NCBI GenBank assembly: GCA_023430975.1 | Contig: JAEYYB010000032.1 | Location: forward strand, 1 to 26,781 | DNA length: 26,781 bases | Source: Bacillota bacterium | Lineage (GTDB): Bacteria; Bacillota; Clostridia; Acetivibrionales; DSM-2933 | Direction of reading: 5' to 3' | In this document: positions 7,783 to 15,443 of the stretch, one piece after another | Position numbering within the stretch: the first letter of the stretch is position 1 | Layout of the letters: each line of letters starts with the position of its first letter | Notes under the pieces: generated by a model | Databases searched by the model: none | The model's input: the letters and a program-made list of their open reading frames with translations, nothing else | What the model was told of the DNA's origin: nothing | Made by a program: the position numbers and the translations under genes

Positions 7783-8411
7783 TATTGCGTTGCCCCCTGC
7801 TGTGTATTTGATCCTTGAAGAGAGAATGGATCACCCTCAAGATCTTTATAATACCGTACCCCAATTGTAGACAGATTAAACCTGATTGGAATTTGGTATG
7901 AATATGTATTCCCAAAAACTTTAATATCAAATGGGAATACAGCTTCAATACCCACCTTTATTTTCTTGCCGCACTGCCTTCTATATTTAACCTCTTTTTC
8001 ATCTGAAAAAACTGCTTTTTGTACCTCTACATCATTACCGGAATCAGAATGACTTATTAGGATCTTAATATCGGACATTTTGCGTTTAAAAAGCGGTTTG
8101 TCTTCAAGATCCAAAATAACATTATCCACCATATTTTTTGTTACTCCGTTAACGGTTGCAACATCGGAGGATAAATTCATGGTTTCAAAGACCAACGTCA
8201 GGTACCATGGAAACAGCATTATAAAATTTGTAAAGGTAGTTATCCAGCCCCATATATCCTTTAGCCATGAAGTCAATAAGTCACCTTTAACGGCTGTTAT
8301 GATAAGTCCAACAATAACTATGGAACCTAATGCAACGGTAATTTCCTTTATGCCGAAGCCGTCATCGCTTTTTAAGTAATTTTTTAATCTGGTTTTAAAA
8401 GATTTATCCAT
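7782..8411 (-). CDS. Putative Tad/Flp-type prepilin-like protein
   Basis: A 209-residue protein when started at the ATG ending at 8411, chosen because GGAGGTC (8416-8422) lies just upstream; the frame extends further to 8477 without such a site. After a short basic leader (MDKSFKTRLKNYLKSDDG), the sequence FGIKE and a ~25-residue hydrophobic helix follow. Glycine, then glutamate at mature position +5, then the helix is the class of cleavage site used by type IV prepilin peptidases, as in Flp/TadE pilins. A second hydrophobic segment (ITTFTNFIMLFPWYLTLVF) is unusual for a simple pilin. The C-terminal ~130 residues are soluble and end in a Gln-rich tail. It is coupled to the following gene. Function is inferred, not recognised. 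Confidence 0.5.
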   Translation of the reverse strand: MDKSFKTRLKNYLKSDDGFGIKEITVALGSIVIVGLIITAVKGDLLTSWLKDIWGWITTFTNFIMLFPWYLTLVFETMNLSSDVATVNGVTKNMVDNVILDLEDKPLFKRKMSDIKILISHSDSGNDVEVQKAVFSDEKEVKYRRQCGKKIKVGIEAVFPFDIKVFGNTYSYQIPIRFNLSTIGVRYYKDLEGDPFSLQGSNTQQGATQ

Positions 8412-8483
8412 TTTTGACCTCCAAAATTTTCCTATAAATTTATATATGTATAGTAAATTATAGTCTATACCAATCAAAGTTGA

Positions 8484-9423
8484 ATCTACTTAAACAATCT
8501 TGTTGCATCAATATTTAGTTTGGATGACAGGTTTGAGTCAGCATTAGAAATGAGGAAATCACTGGAAGGTATTCTGGAAAACATGGCCCAAGAAGAGAAG
8601 AATGAGGTAATCATGTTTCCAAAAGCTGATGGTAAAACAGAAAATGATAAGCCATTGGCAGATGAGATTTCAAGTGTGGAAGAATCAGCGGGTGAAGAAG
8701 AGACTCACGATTATAGCACAGAAGATTCAGTTGATGGTAGAGAGATTGAAGATAACATCGGTATAGGGCTGATCGATGATGAAGAAGATGAAGAAGATAT
8801 AGAAAAAAGCCCGTTAAACAGAACTGTAAGCCTGTTTGGATCTGCTTTGGGTACCAACAAGTTTGTAAACGAAAGGGGTAATTCATCAGGCAATATAGTT
8901 AATGGGGGCATTGCAGCACACCAGGGATTTTGGGTATATTATTCCAATGTAGGAAGAGGGATTTTTAGAGCCAAGCCGGATGGAAGTGATTCAAAAATAC
9001 TTTGTGAAGACAGTGCATGGTTTATAAATGTCATCGGTAACTGGATTTATTACAGCAATGCTTCTGATGATGACAGGCTCTACAGGATAAGGGTTTAAGC
9101 TATACAGGGTAGGGACTTTCGGCGGCAACGATGAAATGCTGGATGCTTCAATATGCCGAAATATAAATGTTTACAGGAATTTTGTGTACTATATAAACAA
9201 GTCTGAGGACGGTAAAATATGCAGAATTAATATAGAAAGCGGAATACCGGAGACTATTTGTAACCGTAGAGGCGATTTTGTAAATATGGTGGAAGATTAT
9301 ATTTACTTCTGCAACAAAAGCGATAGTGACAAACTATATAGAATAGCAATAGACGGAGGGGAGCCCGAAGCTGCAGAAACTGGCACGGTGAGCTCTACTG
9401 ATGATGACTGGTTTTCTCTGTAA
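8484..9423 (+). pseudogene. Remnant of a Ser/Thr kinase-like protein with DUF5050-type repeats, 5'-truncated and frameshifted
   Basis: The open frame begins after a stop at 8481-8483 and has no ATG or ribosome binding site; the first possible start is a TTG at 8520. The first residues, SLDDRFESALEMRKSLEGIL, look like the last helix of a protein kinase domain (D-R-F/Y-x-S-A-x-E-M), but no kinase catalytic motifs lie upstream. An acidic linker with a run of Asp/Glu follows, then beta-propeller-like units (IGNWIYYSNASDDDRLYRIR), as in DUF5050 domains. TAA at 9096-9098 interrupts them. Skipping one T of TTT at 9094-9096 restores the frame, joining LYRIRV to KLYRVGTFGG and on through VYYINKSEDGKICRI and EDYIYFCNKSDSDKLYRI to 9423. 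It reads as a decayed receptor kinase, unless the frameshift is an assembly error. Confidence 0.6.
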
Positions 9424-9432
9424 TCAAAAAGT

Positions 9433-9461
9433 CTGTCATGTGTATTTATTGTGTGCATAAT
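9433..9461 (+). promoter_or_regulatory. Candidate sigma-A promoter for the SLH-protein gene
   Basis: CTGTCA (9433-9438; four of six matches to TTGACA) is followed after 17 bases by CATAAT (9456-9461; five of six to TATAAT). The predicted start near 9468 would give a leader of about 135 nt before ATG 9603. Confidence 0.45.
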
Positions 9462-9487
9462 TTTATACTTTCATTAATCTTCCTTAT

Positions 9488-9571
9488 TTGATAAAATGTT
9501 AAGACATGGAGTTTTATCAATTTTTGGGTTGCAAAATTCCAAATGATTTTGTTTCTAAGCCTATGGGCTTA
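9488..9571 (+). other. Three successive hairpins in the SLH-gene leader
   Basis: TTGATAAAA (9488-9496) pairs perfectly with TTTTATCAA (9512-9520) and is followed by TTTTT. CAAAAT (9532-9537) pairs with ATTTTG (9546-9551). TAAGCC (9556-9561) pairs with GGCTTA (9566-9571). The first could be a weak terminator for the pseudogene. Together they would form a structured leader ahead of a gene that is probably highly expressed. No known riboswitch consensus was recognised. Confidence 0.45.
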
Positions 9572-9602
9572 ATATACATGAATATAAGGGAGGCTATAAA
9601 AA

Positions 9603-12600
9603 ATGAGAAGTACTGGAGTGAAAAAGTGTATTTCTATAATCACGCTTGCTGTTTTTCTTGCAACAAGTATACCTGCTTTTGCAGATACAGCGTCAACAAA
9701 GGTTAGTCCATATTGTACAAGGACTACAACTCCAATTACAAGCATCAACTTGGCAGGGTCAGAAGATGTTGGTTTCGATGGTACCACATTTATAAAACAG
9801 AATTCCATAAGCAATTTTACAGTTAAGGCAAATGATCCTCAGTTTTCAACAACTACTGAACAGGGTGATAAGGTAAATGCCTTAACCAGAATTGAAGCCG
9901 AGACCCTAAATGTAAATAACGGTCTTACCCTGGAAAATTGCCAGGATGTTGATGGAGGTCAGAACCTGGCTTACATAGGAAATGGTGATTATGCAGGATA
10001 TGATTTCTTGTATTTTCCTAAAGGGACCAAGGGCTTTACGGCACGTGTGGCTACTGAAACCGAGGGCGGGAATATAGAAGTTAGGCTTGATCATCCAGGT
10101 GGAGAGCTTATAGGAAAGTGCAGTGTAATAAACACAGGCGGCTACCAGAAATATGTGGATGTTTCATGCGGGCTTACAGGAAGTATAGAAGGATTACATA
10201 AGGTTTTTCTCATTTTTACAGGTGAGAGGGACAATGGTATATGCAATATTAATTGGTTTAAGTTTACAAAGGGTGTTTTTGATCCAATTAAAGCAAAATC
10301 ATATGATACTACCAGTGGCAACTACTATTTGTACAAATCCATGGATTTTGGAATTGAGGGACCTACAAAGTTTAAAGCACGCCTTATTAACAGCAGCAGC
10401 GGTTCTTTTGATGTTAAGGTAGATAGTCCTACAGGTACTACTATATGCACTGTTAACTCGGCAGGGATGACAAACGAAATCGGCTGTGTTGAAAGCCCTT
10501 TAAGCTATAAAGTGACAGGCATACATGATTTATATCTGGTTGACAACTCAAATGGAAGCGTTATTAATGCCATAGATTGGTTTGCTTTCGATCCCTTTGA
10601 AGAACAGGTACCCCAGTTGGATGATAGCCTATCAAGGCTTATAAATACAAGTGTTAAGGGGTATAATATTGAGTTTTCCATGAATGCTGACAGGAACAGC
10701 GTTTATGAGGTTTATCTATATACTTCAGATATTCTTAAGGAAAACAAGCAGGCATTTGATGTGGTTGCTAACGGAGCGGTTGCAGATACTATTGACAGCC
10801 AGAAGTCCGGGCTAAGATGGGAAAAGAATGGTCCATACCTTGTAAAGGTATTGGATGATGGCAGGCTTGCATTAAATTGTATCGCTAAACGAGGCATGGC
10901 ATCCATATCGGGGATAAGAATAAACAAAGTTAGCTATTCAAAGGCTTTCAGCGATGTAAAGATATCCGACTGGTTTTATATCCAGGTAATGGAGCTCGCA
11001 AGCAAGGGAGTTATATTCGGTAAAGGAAATAATACTTATAAGCCTAAGGAATCAATTATTGGAGAGCATGTGGCGTATATGGCCTTCAATGTGATGAAGT
11101 ATTCAATTGCTGAGAATGATAGTTCATTCAGACCGGAAGATTATACAAAAATATCCGATATATCCACAGATTTCTGGGCATACCAGTACATGAAAGCCTA
11201 TTATAACTATTTCTTCAAGGAGAAGATGTCAAAGATTGATATTAATACCCGCAAAGCTTTCAGTTCAACGGATTACCAAACAAATAAAAATGTAAGGCGT
11301 GAAGAGTTTGCGATGGCCATAGTTGGTGCGAGACGCCTTGATTATAACAAGGATGGTAAGGTTTTTGTACTTGATCCTGATCGCGAACCGGGTGCCAAGC
11401 TAAACAACTACAGAGACAAGGACTATGATAAAATCACCGATTCCTTCAAATATTTCATCGAGTTGGCACTGGAAAAATCCCTTATGAAGGGGGATCAAAA
11501 CGGAAACTTAAATCCTAAGAATCCTGTTAACAGAGCTGAGGCTGCATCATTTATATATAACGCATTAAAACAAAAGGAAAATAATTTTATAAAACCTGAT
11601 CCTGGAAAAACGATTCAGGTACCTAGAATAACAATGAAAAAGAGAAAGGTAAATGTGGGAATACTTACACTTCCTGCACCAGCCTGGGATTCCATCAACA
11701 ATAAGGAGGTTAATGACCCAAATCCTGACTTTACAATGCTGGAGCTTTTAGATAGAAATATTAACAAGCCTATGGATTGGGAACTGACTAACCCATATCC
11801 TCCAGCTTATAACAAGTACGAATTCGCCGATACTGCAAAGTTCAACACTGCTAAAATGCCAAACGCTCCGGTTCAAACCTCATCAACACCAATATATTGG
11901 GATCCTTCCACATATTTTAAGGATTTGAGGAGTATTGCAAAGGCACAGACTGATCTAGAAGCGGACATGACTGATACAGGGGTTGTAGGAAATCCTGATA
12001 ACATTGCAAAGGCCAAGCTGTTTAAATACTGGGAGGTTTCTTTGGATGATCCGAATCTTACTCCTGAAAAATTAGCAAAGAGTTATGATGTGCTGTATCA
12101 GGCGTCACATGGTAAGATAACCTATTCGGCTGATATACAAAATAAAATGAGAGCTTTCTTAAATGCAGGTGGTCAGCTGTGGTGGGAAAATTGCCTTGGA
12201 TTGGAAATAAAGGCAGGAGATGGTTTTACAGACGAAGTTGGTTTTGTATCGCTGCGTCCGGGTAACAACTACAAATATGACCAGGTTCCAGTTTATAATG
12301 AAGGTAAGGTGCATCCCCTCTTCGATAACATATTTACAATAGATCCTGAGAAATCCAGCCGTGCAGTCACACCGGGTTTAATGAACAAAAACAGTGAGAT
12401 TTCAATGCTGGGTGATGGCGAAGAGTGGCTTAATGACGACAATAGGTATATATCCAACCTTCTTCCGACAGATGAAGTAATACTGAATATTCAGGAACCC
12501 AATAACGGTCCGTTGCATCCGAACATGGCAGTGAGGAACGTTGCAGGGACTAATGGACCGGCTGGAAGAATAGTAATGACAACAAATGACGTTGGATGCG

Positions 12601-13511
12601 GAATATCAAAGCATGTTGTTAGGTCAGGTGGTAAGGCTGTTGAGGATTACAAGTTCTGCTACAACTTAATAGGGTGGATGTCAAAGGTATCTGTTAATTT
12701 CGATGATACGAATGACAATGATTGGAACGGAAAGGACAGTATAGTTGTTAAAGCTACAGTGGCCAATAACGGCTCCAAGGCTCAGACTTATGACCTTACA
12801 CCAACATATAACACCGGTTTATGGGATGTTCAGTCCACCAGCGACTATAAAAGCATTAAAACAAGAGAGCCATGGATACTGAGTCTTGATGCAAAGGGTT
12901 ACCCAAATAAAATCAAGCTTGGACCAAATCAATCGGAAGAAATTGCATTTAAAATGAATTTTAAAACATTAGACAGCACCAAATACGAGTTTGCATTGCG
13001 TGCCAGCGAATCAGGTGTTGTAAATACCCGTGATATGGAGGAAAATACTTTCGTTCTAAATAATGTAAAGATTCTTAAGCCATCTTTAAGCGTAATGAAC
13101 AGCAGCAATAACGGTAAGAGCTTTAGTGTAATGATTGGTACCGACAACCTCAAACTTAATGATATTAGACCTGTAAACTATGATTTGACATTAAAGCTTA
13201 AGATGGGTAATACATTTGTCGATCCTCGAAATTTGATTGACCGTATTGAGATTGACACGTCAAATACAATGACTCCAGCTATGGAAAACATGACATATGC
13301 TTATACCGATGCAGGTGGTAAGCCTTTGGCGGATATAACCATAAACAATGTAAAGTTTGACATGACGGAACAAAAAGTTAAAATAAACGTCTACCTAAAG
13401 AGCAATGCAAGTAATTCAAACTATGTGGTGACAGGAAAACTGGAAGCCTTCGATCCTATAACGAAGAAGAGGCTTGGTTATTCCGATGAGACAGTAATGA
13501 ACCTAAAATAA
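9603..13511 (+). CDS. Large secreted SLH-domain protein with CBM6-like and DUF4159-like regions
   Basis: A 1302-residue exported protein. Residues 1-27 are a signal peptide (cleavage near AFA-DT). Residues ~95-222 form a CBM6-like module (RIEAETL, then GGQNLAYIGNGDYAGYDFLY and NINWFKF). Residues ~232-330 look like a second, diverged copy, and ~345-443 like a malectin-type carbohydrate-binding fold. Three SLH motifs follow, about 447-500, 512-580 and 603-660, which bind pyruvylated secondary cell-wall polymer. Residues ~683-1050 contain a region reminiscent of DUF4159/class I glutamine-amidotransferase-like folds (SYDVLYQASHG, then MRAFLNAGGQLWWEN). The last ~250 residues look like Ig-like beta domains. 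SLH motifs in the middle of the chain are unusual. AAGGGAGG at 9586-9593 sets the start. Likely a surface-layer or surface-anchored polysaccharide-binding protein. Confidence 0.8.
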   Translation: MRSTGVKKCISIITLAVFLATSIPAFADTASTKVSPYCTRTTTPITSINLAGSEDVGFDGTTFIKQNSISNFTVKANDPQFSTTTEQGDKVNALTRIEAETLNVNNGLTLENCQDVDGGQNLAYIGNGDYAGYDFLYFPKGTKGFTARVATETEGGNIEVRLDHPGGELIGKCSVINTGGYQKYVDVSCGLTGSIEGLHKVFLIFTGERDNGICNINWFKFTKGVFDPIKAKSYDTTSGNYYLYKSMDFGIEGPTKFKARLINSSSGSFDVKVDSPTGTTICTVNSAGMTNEIGCVESPLSYKVTGIHDLYLVDNSNGSVINAIDWFAFDPFEEQVPQLDDSLSRLINTSVKGYNIEFSMNADRNSVYEVYLYTSDILKENKQAFDVVANGAVADTIDSQKSGLRWEKNGPYLVKVLDDGRLALNCIAKRGMASISGIRINKVSYSKAFSDVKISDWFYIQVMELASKGVIFGKGNNTYKPKESIIGEHVAYMAFNVMKYSIAENDSSFRPEDYTKISDISTDFWAYQYMKAYYNYFFKEKMSKIDINTRKAFSSTDYQTNKNVRREEFAMAIVGARRLDYNKDGKVFVLDPDREPGAKLNNYRDKDYDKITDSFKYFIELALEKSLMKGDQNGNLNPKNPVNRAEAASFIYNALKQKENNFIKPDPGKTIQVPRITMKKRKVNVGILTLPAPAWDSINNKEVNDPNPDFTMLELLDRNINKPMDWELTNPYPPAYNKYEFADTAKFNTAKMPNAPVQTSSTPIYWDPSTYFKDLRSIAKAQTDLEADMTDTGVVGNPDNIAKAKLFKYWEVSLDDPNLTPEKLAKSYDVLYQASHGKITYSADIQNKMRAFLNAGGQLWWENCLGLEIKAGDGFTDEVGFVSLRPGNNYKYDQVPVYNEGKVHPLFDNIFTIDPEKSSRAVTPGLMNKNSEISMLGDGEEWLNDDNRYISNLLPTDEVILNIQEPNNGPLHPNMAVRNVAGTNGPAGRIVMTTNDVGCGISKHVVRSGGKAVEDYKFCYNLIGWMSKVSVNFDDTNDNDWNGKDSIVVKATVANNGSKAQTYDLTPTYNTGLWDVQSTSDYKSIKTREPWILSLDAKGYPNKIKLGPNQSEEIAFKMNFKTLDSTKYEFALRASESGVVNTRDMEENTFVLNNVKILKPSLSVMNSSNNGKSFSVMIGTDNLKLNDIRPVNYDLTLKLKMGNTFVDPRNLIDRIEIDTSNTMTPAMENMTYAYTDAGGKPLADITINNVKFDMTEQKVKINVYLKSNASNSNYVVTGKLEAFDPITKKRLGYSDETVMNLK

Positions 13512-13540
13512 ATAATATTTTATATTAAATAATTTTTTTT

Positions 13541-13577
13541 GATGCGTTAAAGCAGGTAATACAGGCCTTAACGCATC
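13541..13577 (+). terminator. Stem-loop after the SLH-protein gene
   Basis: GATGCGTTAA (13541-13550) and TTAACGCATC (13568-13577) are perfect 10-bp inverted repeats with a 17-base loop, 30 bases after the stop. A run of eight T precedes the stem and none follows it, so it is not a textbook intrinsic terminator on either strand. It may stabilise the 3' end of the mRNA or terminate inefficiently. Confidence 0.5.
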
Positions 13578-13623
13578 TGTAACAATATTCCTATAGTGTT
13601 GCTATAAAATAAAGCCATATAAA

Positions 13624-13651
13624 TTCCGATATATTTATAGTAAAGTATAAT
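13624..13651 (+). promoter_or_regulatory. Candidate promoter for the diguanylate cyclase gene
   Basis: A perfect -10 TATAAT at 13646-13651 is preceded, with a 16-base spacer, by a weak -35 TTCCGA (13624-13629). Transcription would begin about 30 bases before the TTG start at 13691. Confidence 0.45.
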
Positions 13652-13690
13652 AGTTGTTTATTGAACAAATCTGTAGAGAAAGGATGAACA

Positions 13691-14965
13691 TTGTTGGCAA
13701 AGAACAGAGCCCCCGAGAAGGGGAAAATCAGCTTCTTGGTAATATTTTTTATATCTCTTGCTTTATGTTTATCAATAGGCACGGCAGCTTTTATTTTTAT
13801 GAATAGCTATTTTGATGAGAATAAAAATAATCAAATAGCTTTGCATATGCCTTTTGTTGTGCTGGCATCTGTCTCTACGTTTATAATATTTGTTTTACTC
13901 GGTATTATATTTAACAGAATTACCATAGAAAGAACTTATGTAAGAGAGCTTAAGAATTTTAAGGACTTTACCGATTCAATTCATAATGCTCAGTCAGAGA
14001 GAGAAGTATATGAAAGAATGTATGAGTTTATATGCCGTACTGTAACAGTTAACAATATCACCTTATTTTATAAAAATACTATTCCTGTAGAAGGTATGGA
14101 CAACAATGTGGAAAATCCGTGGCAAAGACTTGGCCATGAGAAAGTACCACTTTGCAATATGTCACCGAGTAAATGCCCTGTTATAAGGACAGGAAGGGAA
14201 TGCAGGATTGTAAGCATACAGAATGGGATTAAATGTGCGTATCAGCTTAACGAATACAAGCATGGAAGTTATGTTTGCCTTACGATTGTAAGCATTGATT
14301 CGCCTCAGAGCATCCTTCAATTATATAGCCAATACGAAAATGAGTTTAATGATGCATTAATCCACAAAATAAAATCTTATACCGAGATAGCCAAAACCCT
14401 TATTAAAAGTAGACGTAAAATATCCTCTCTTGATAAGAGCTCAAAGTATGATAATCTTACAAAGGTTTACAACAGGGGTTATTTCGTTGAGTTTTTAAAG
14501 AAACAGGTTGAAATAGCATTGTATTCCAAAGAGAATCTTAGCATAATGATTCTCGACATAGACTTTTTCAAAAAAATAAATGATACATATGGACATTTTG
14601 CTGGGGACCATGTCTTGGCACTCTTCGCAAAACTGGTGGTTAAGGAAGTAAGAGTGACGGACCTTGTTGCAAGGTATGGGGGAGAAGAATTTGTTGTGGT
14701 TTTGCCTTCAACTGATGTTGTTACAGCGTATGATGTTGCGGATAGGGTAAGACAAGCCGTTGAAAAAGCGTACATGCCGCCGTACGGAGATATTGATATT
14801 CCGTCAATTAGCTGCAGTATAGGGGTTTCCTCTCTTCCGTTATACAGTAATAACAAGGATGATCTTATCAAAACAGCAGACTTGGCACTGTATCAAGCCA
14901 AGAGGGACGGAAGGAACATGACTAAGGTATATGATAAGTCTATGGCGATGATAAAGAAAGAATAA
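13691..14965 (+). CDS. Membrane-bound diguanylate cyclase (GGDEF) with Cys-rich GAF-like sensor
   Basis: A 424-residue enzyme that should make cyclic di-GMP from two GTP. Two membrane helices (about residues 13-37 and 53-75) are followed by a GAF-like region, then the GGDEF domain (about 250-420). The active site reads GGEEF at 330-334, and the allosteric inhibition site RVTD at 321-324 has the canonical five-residue spacing, so product inhibition is expected. DILDIDFFKKINDTYGHFAGD-type metal and substrate residues are present near 288-306. The sensor contains Cys155, Cys162, Cys171, Cys182 and Cys196, with C-P-V-I-R-T-G-R around the second, suggesting a metal or redox-sensing site. Start is TTG, with AAAGGA upstream. 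It follows the SLH protein after about 180 bp and has its own likely promoter. Confidence 0.9.
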   Translation: MLAKNRAPEKGKISFLVIFFISLALCLSIGTAAFIFMNSYFDENKNNQIALHMPFVVLASVSTFIIFVLLGIIFNRITIERTYVRELKNFKDFTDSIHNAQSEREVYERMYEFICRTVTVNNITLFYKNTIPVEGMDNNVENPWQRLGHEKVPLCNMSPSKCPVIRTGRECRIVSIQNGIKCAYQLNEYKHGSYVCLTIVSIDSPQSILQLYSQYENEFNDALIHKIKSYTEIAKTLIKSRRKISSLDKSSKYDNLTKVYNRGYFVEFLKKQVEIALYSKENLSIMILDIDFFKKINDTYGHFAGDHVLALFAKLVVKEVRVTDLVARYGGEEFVVVLPSTDVVTAYDVADRVRQAVEKAYMPPYGDIDIPSISCSIGVSSLPLYSNNKDDLIKTADLALYQAKRDGRNMTKVYDKSMAMIKKE

Positions 14966-14988
14966 ACCATAAAGCTTATGGGGGCACC

Positions 14989-15191
14989 TATATTAAAAGT
15001 GTTAATAATCTTACATTTGGCGGAGCAAATAACGAACGGTTCAACATAATTAAAATCAGTATTAATCTTGCATTTGGCAGAGCAAAATTACGAACGGTTT
15101 AACGTTATTTTGTGATAGACAAATAGCAAGATTAACTGATTTTAATAGATTTGCTTAAGACAAATGTAATAGATTTATCACTTTTAATATA
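14989..15191 (-). repeat. Palindromic MITE-like element, complete 203-bp copy B with nested inner palindrome
   Basis: The ends TATATTAAAAGTG (14989-15001) and CACTTTTAATATA (15179-15191) are perfect inverted repeats, and the arms continue to pair through CTTACATTTG/CAAATGTAA. Inside, TTAAAATCAGT (15050-15060) and ACTGATTTTAA (15135-15145) bound a second palindrome of 96 bp. Removing the inner unit leaves an outer element that aligns end to end with the 103-bp copy at 17698-17800. Orientation is opposite to the copies at both window ends. It starts 23 bases after the GGDEF stop codon. The rest of the 478-bp gap to glgB (15192-15443) is AT-rich and I see no gene or clear promoter in it. Confidence 0.93.
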
Positions 15192-15443
15192 ATAAGGTAA
15201 GCCCTTTTTTTATGTATGGAATTATGTTGAATTAAATTTTATAAAAGTGGGAAATATAACAAACTGGATAAATAATAAGTGAACCTAAATAATATAATTA
15301 AGATAAAATACTATTAAAATAAAAGGATTTTGAATTTTTTTGGCGAAATAAGGTTAGCATAAAAAAGAATTGGGATTTATATAGGTAAAAGCACTAAACT
15401 TTTATGATTGAAATATAAACTGTAGAAAAAGGTGGTATTGTCA

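Noticed and set aside
8520..9098. An intact 192-residue protein starting at TTG
   Set aside because: No ribosome binding site, the frame begins mid-domain, and the same repeat domain continues in another frame after 9096; treated as a pseudogene fragment.
9488..9602. Cyclic di-GMP or other riboswitch in the SLH-gene leader
   Set aside because: Simple short stems only; none of the conserved GEMM or other riboswitch core sequences that I know could be found.
14967..14981. CCATAA-AGC-TTATGG stem as a terminator of the diguanylate cyclase gene
   Set aside because: Only six base pairs and no T run follows; the adjacent palindromic element is a more likely structural 3' end.
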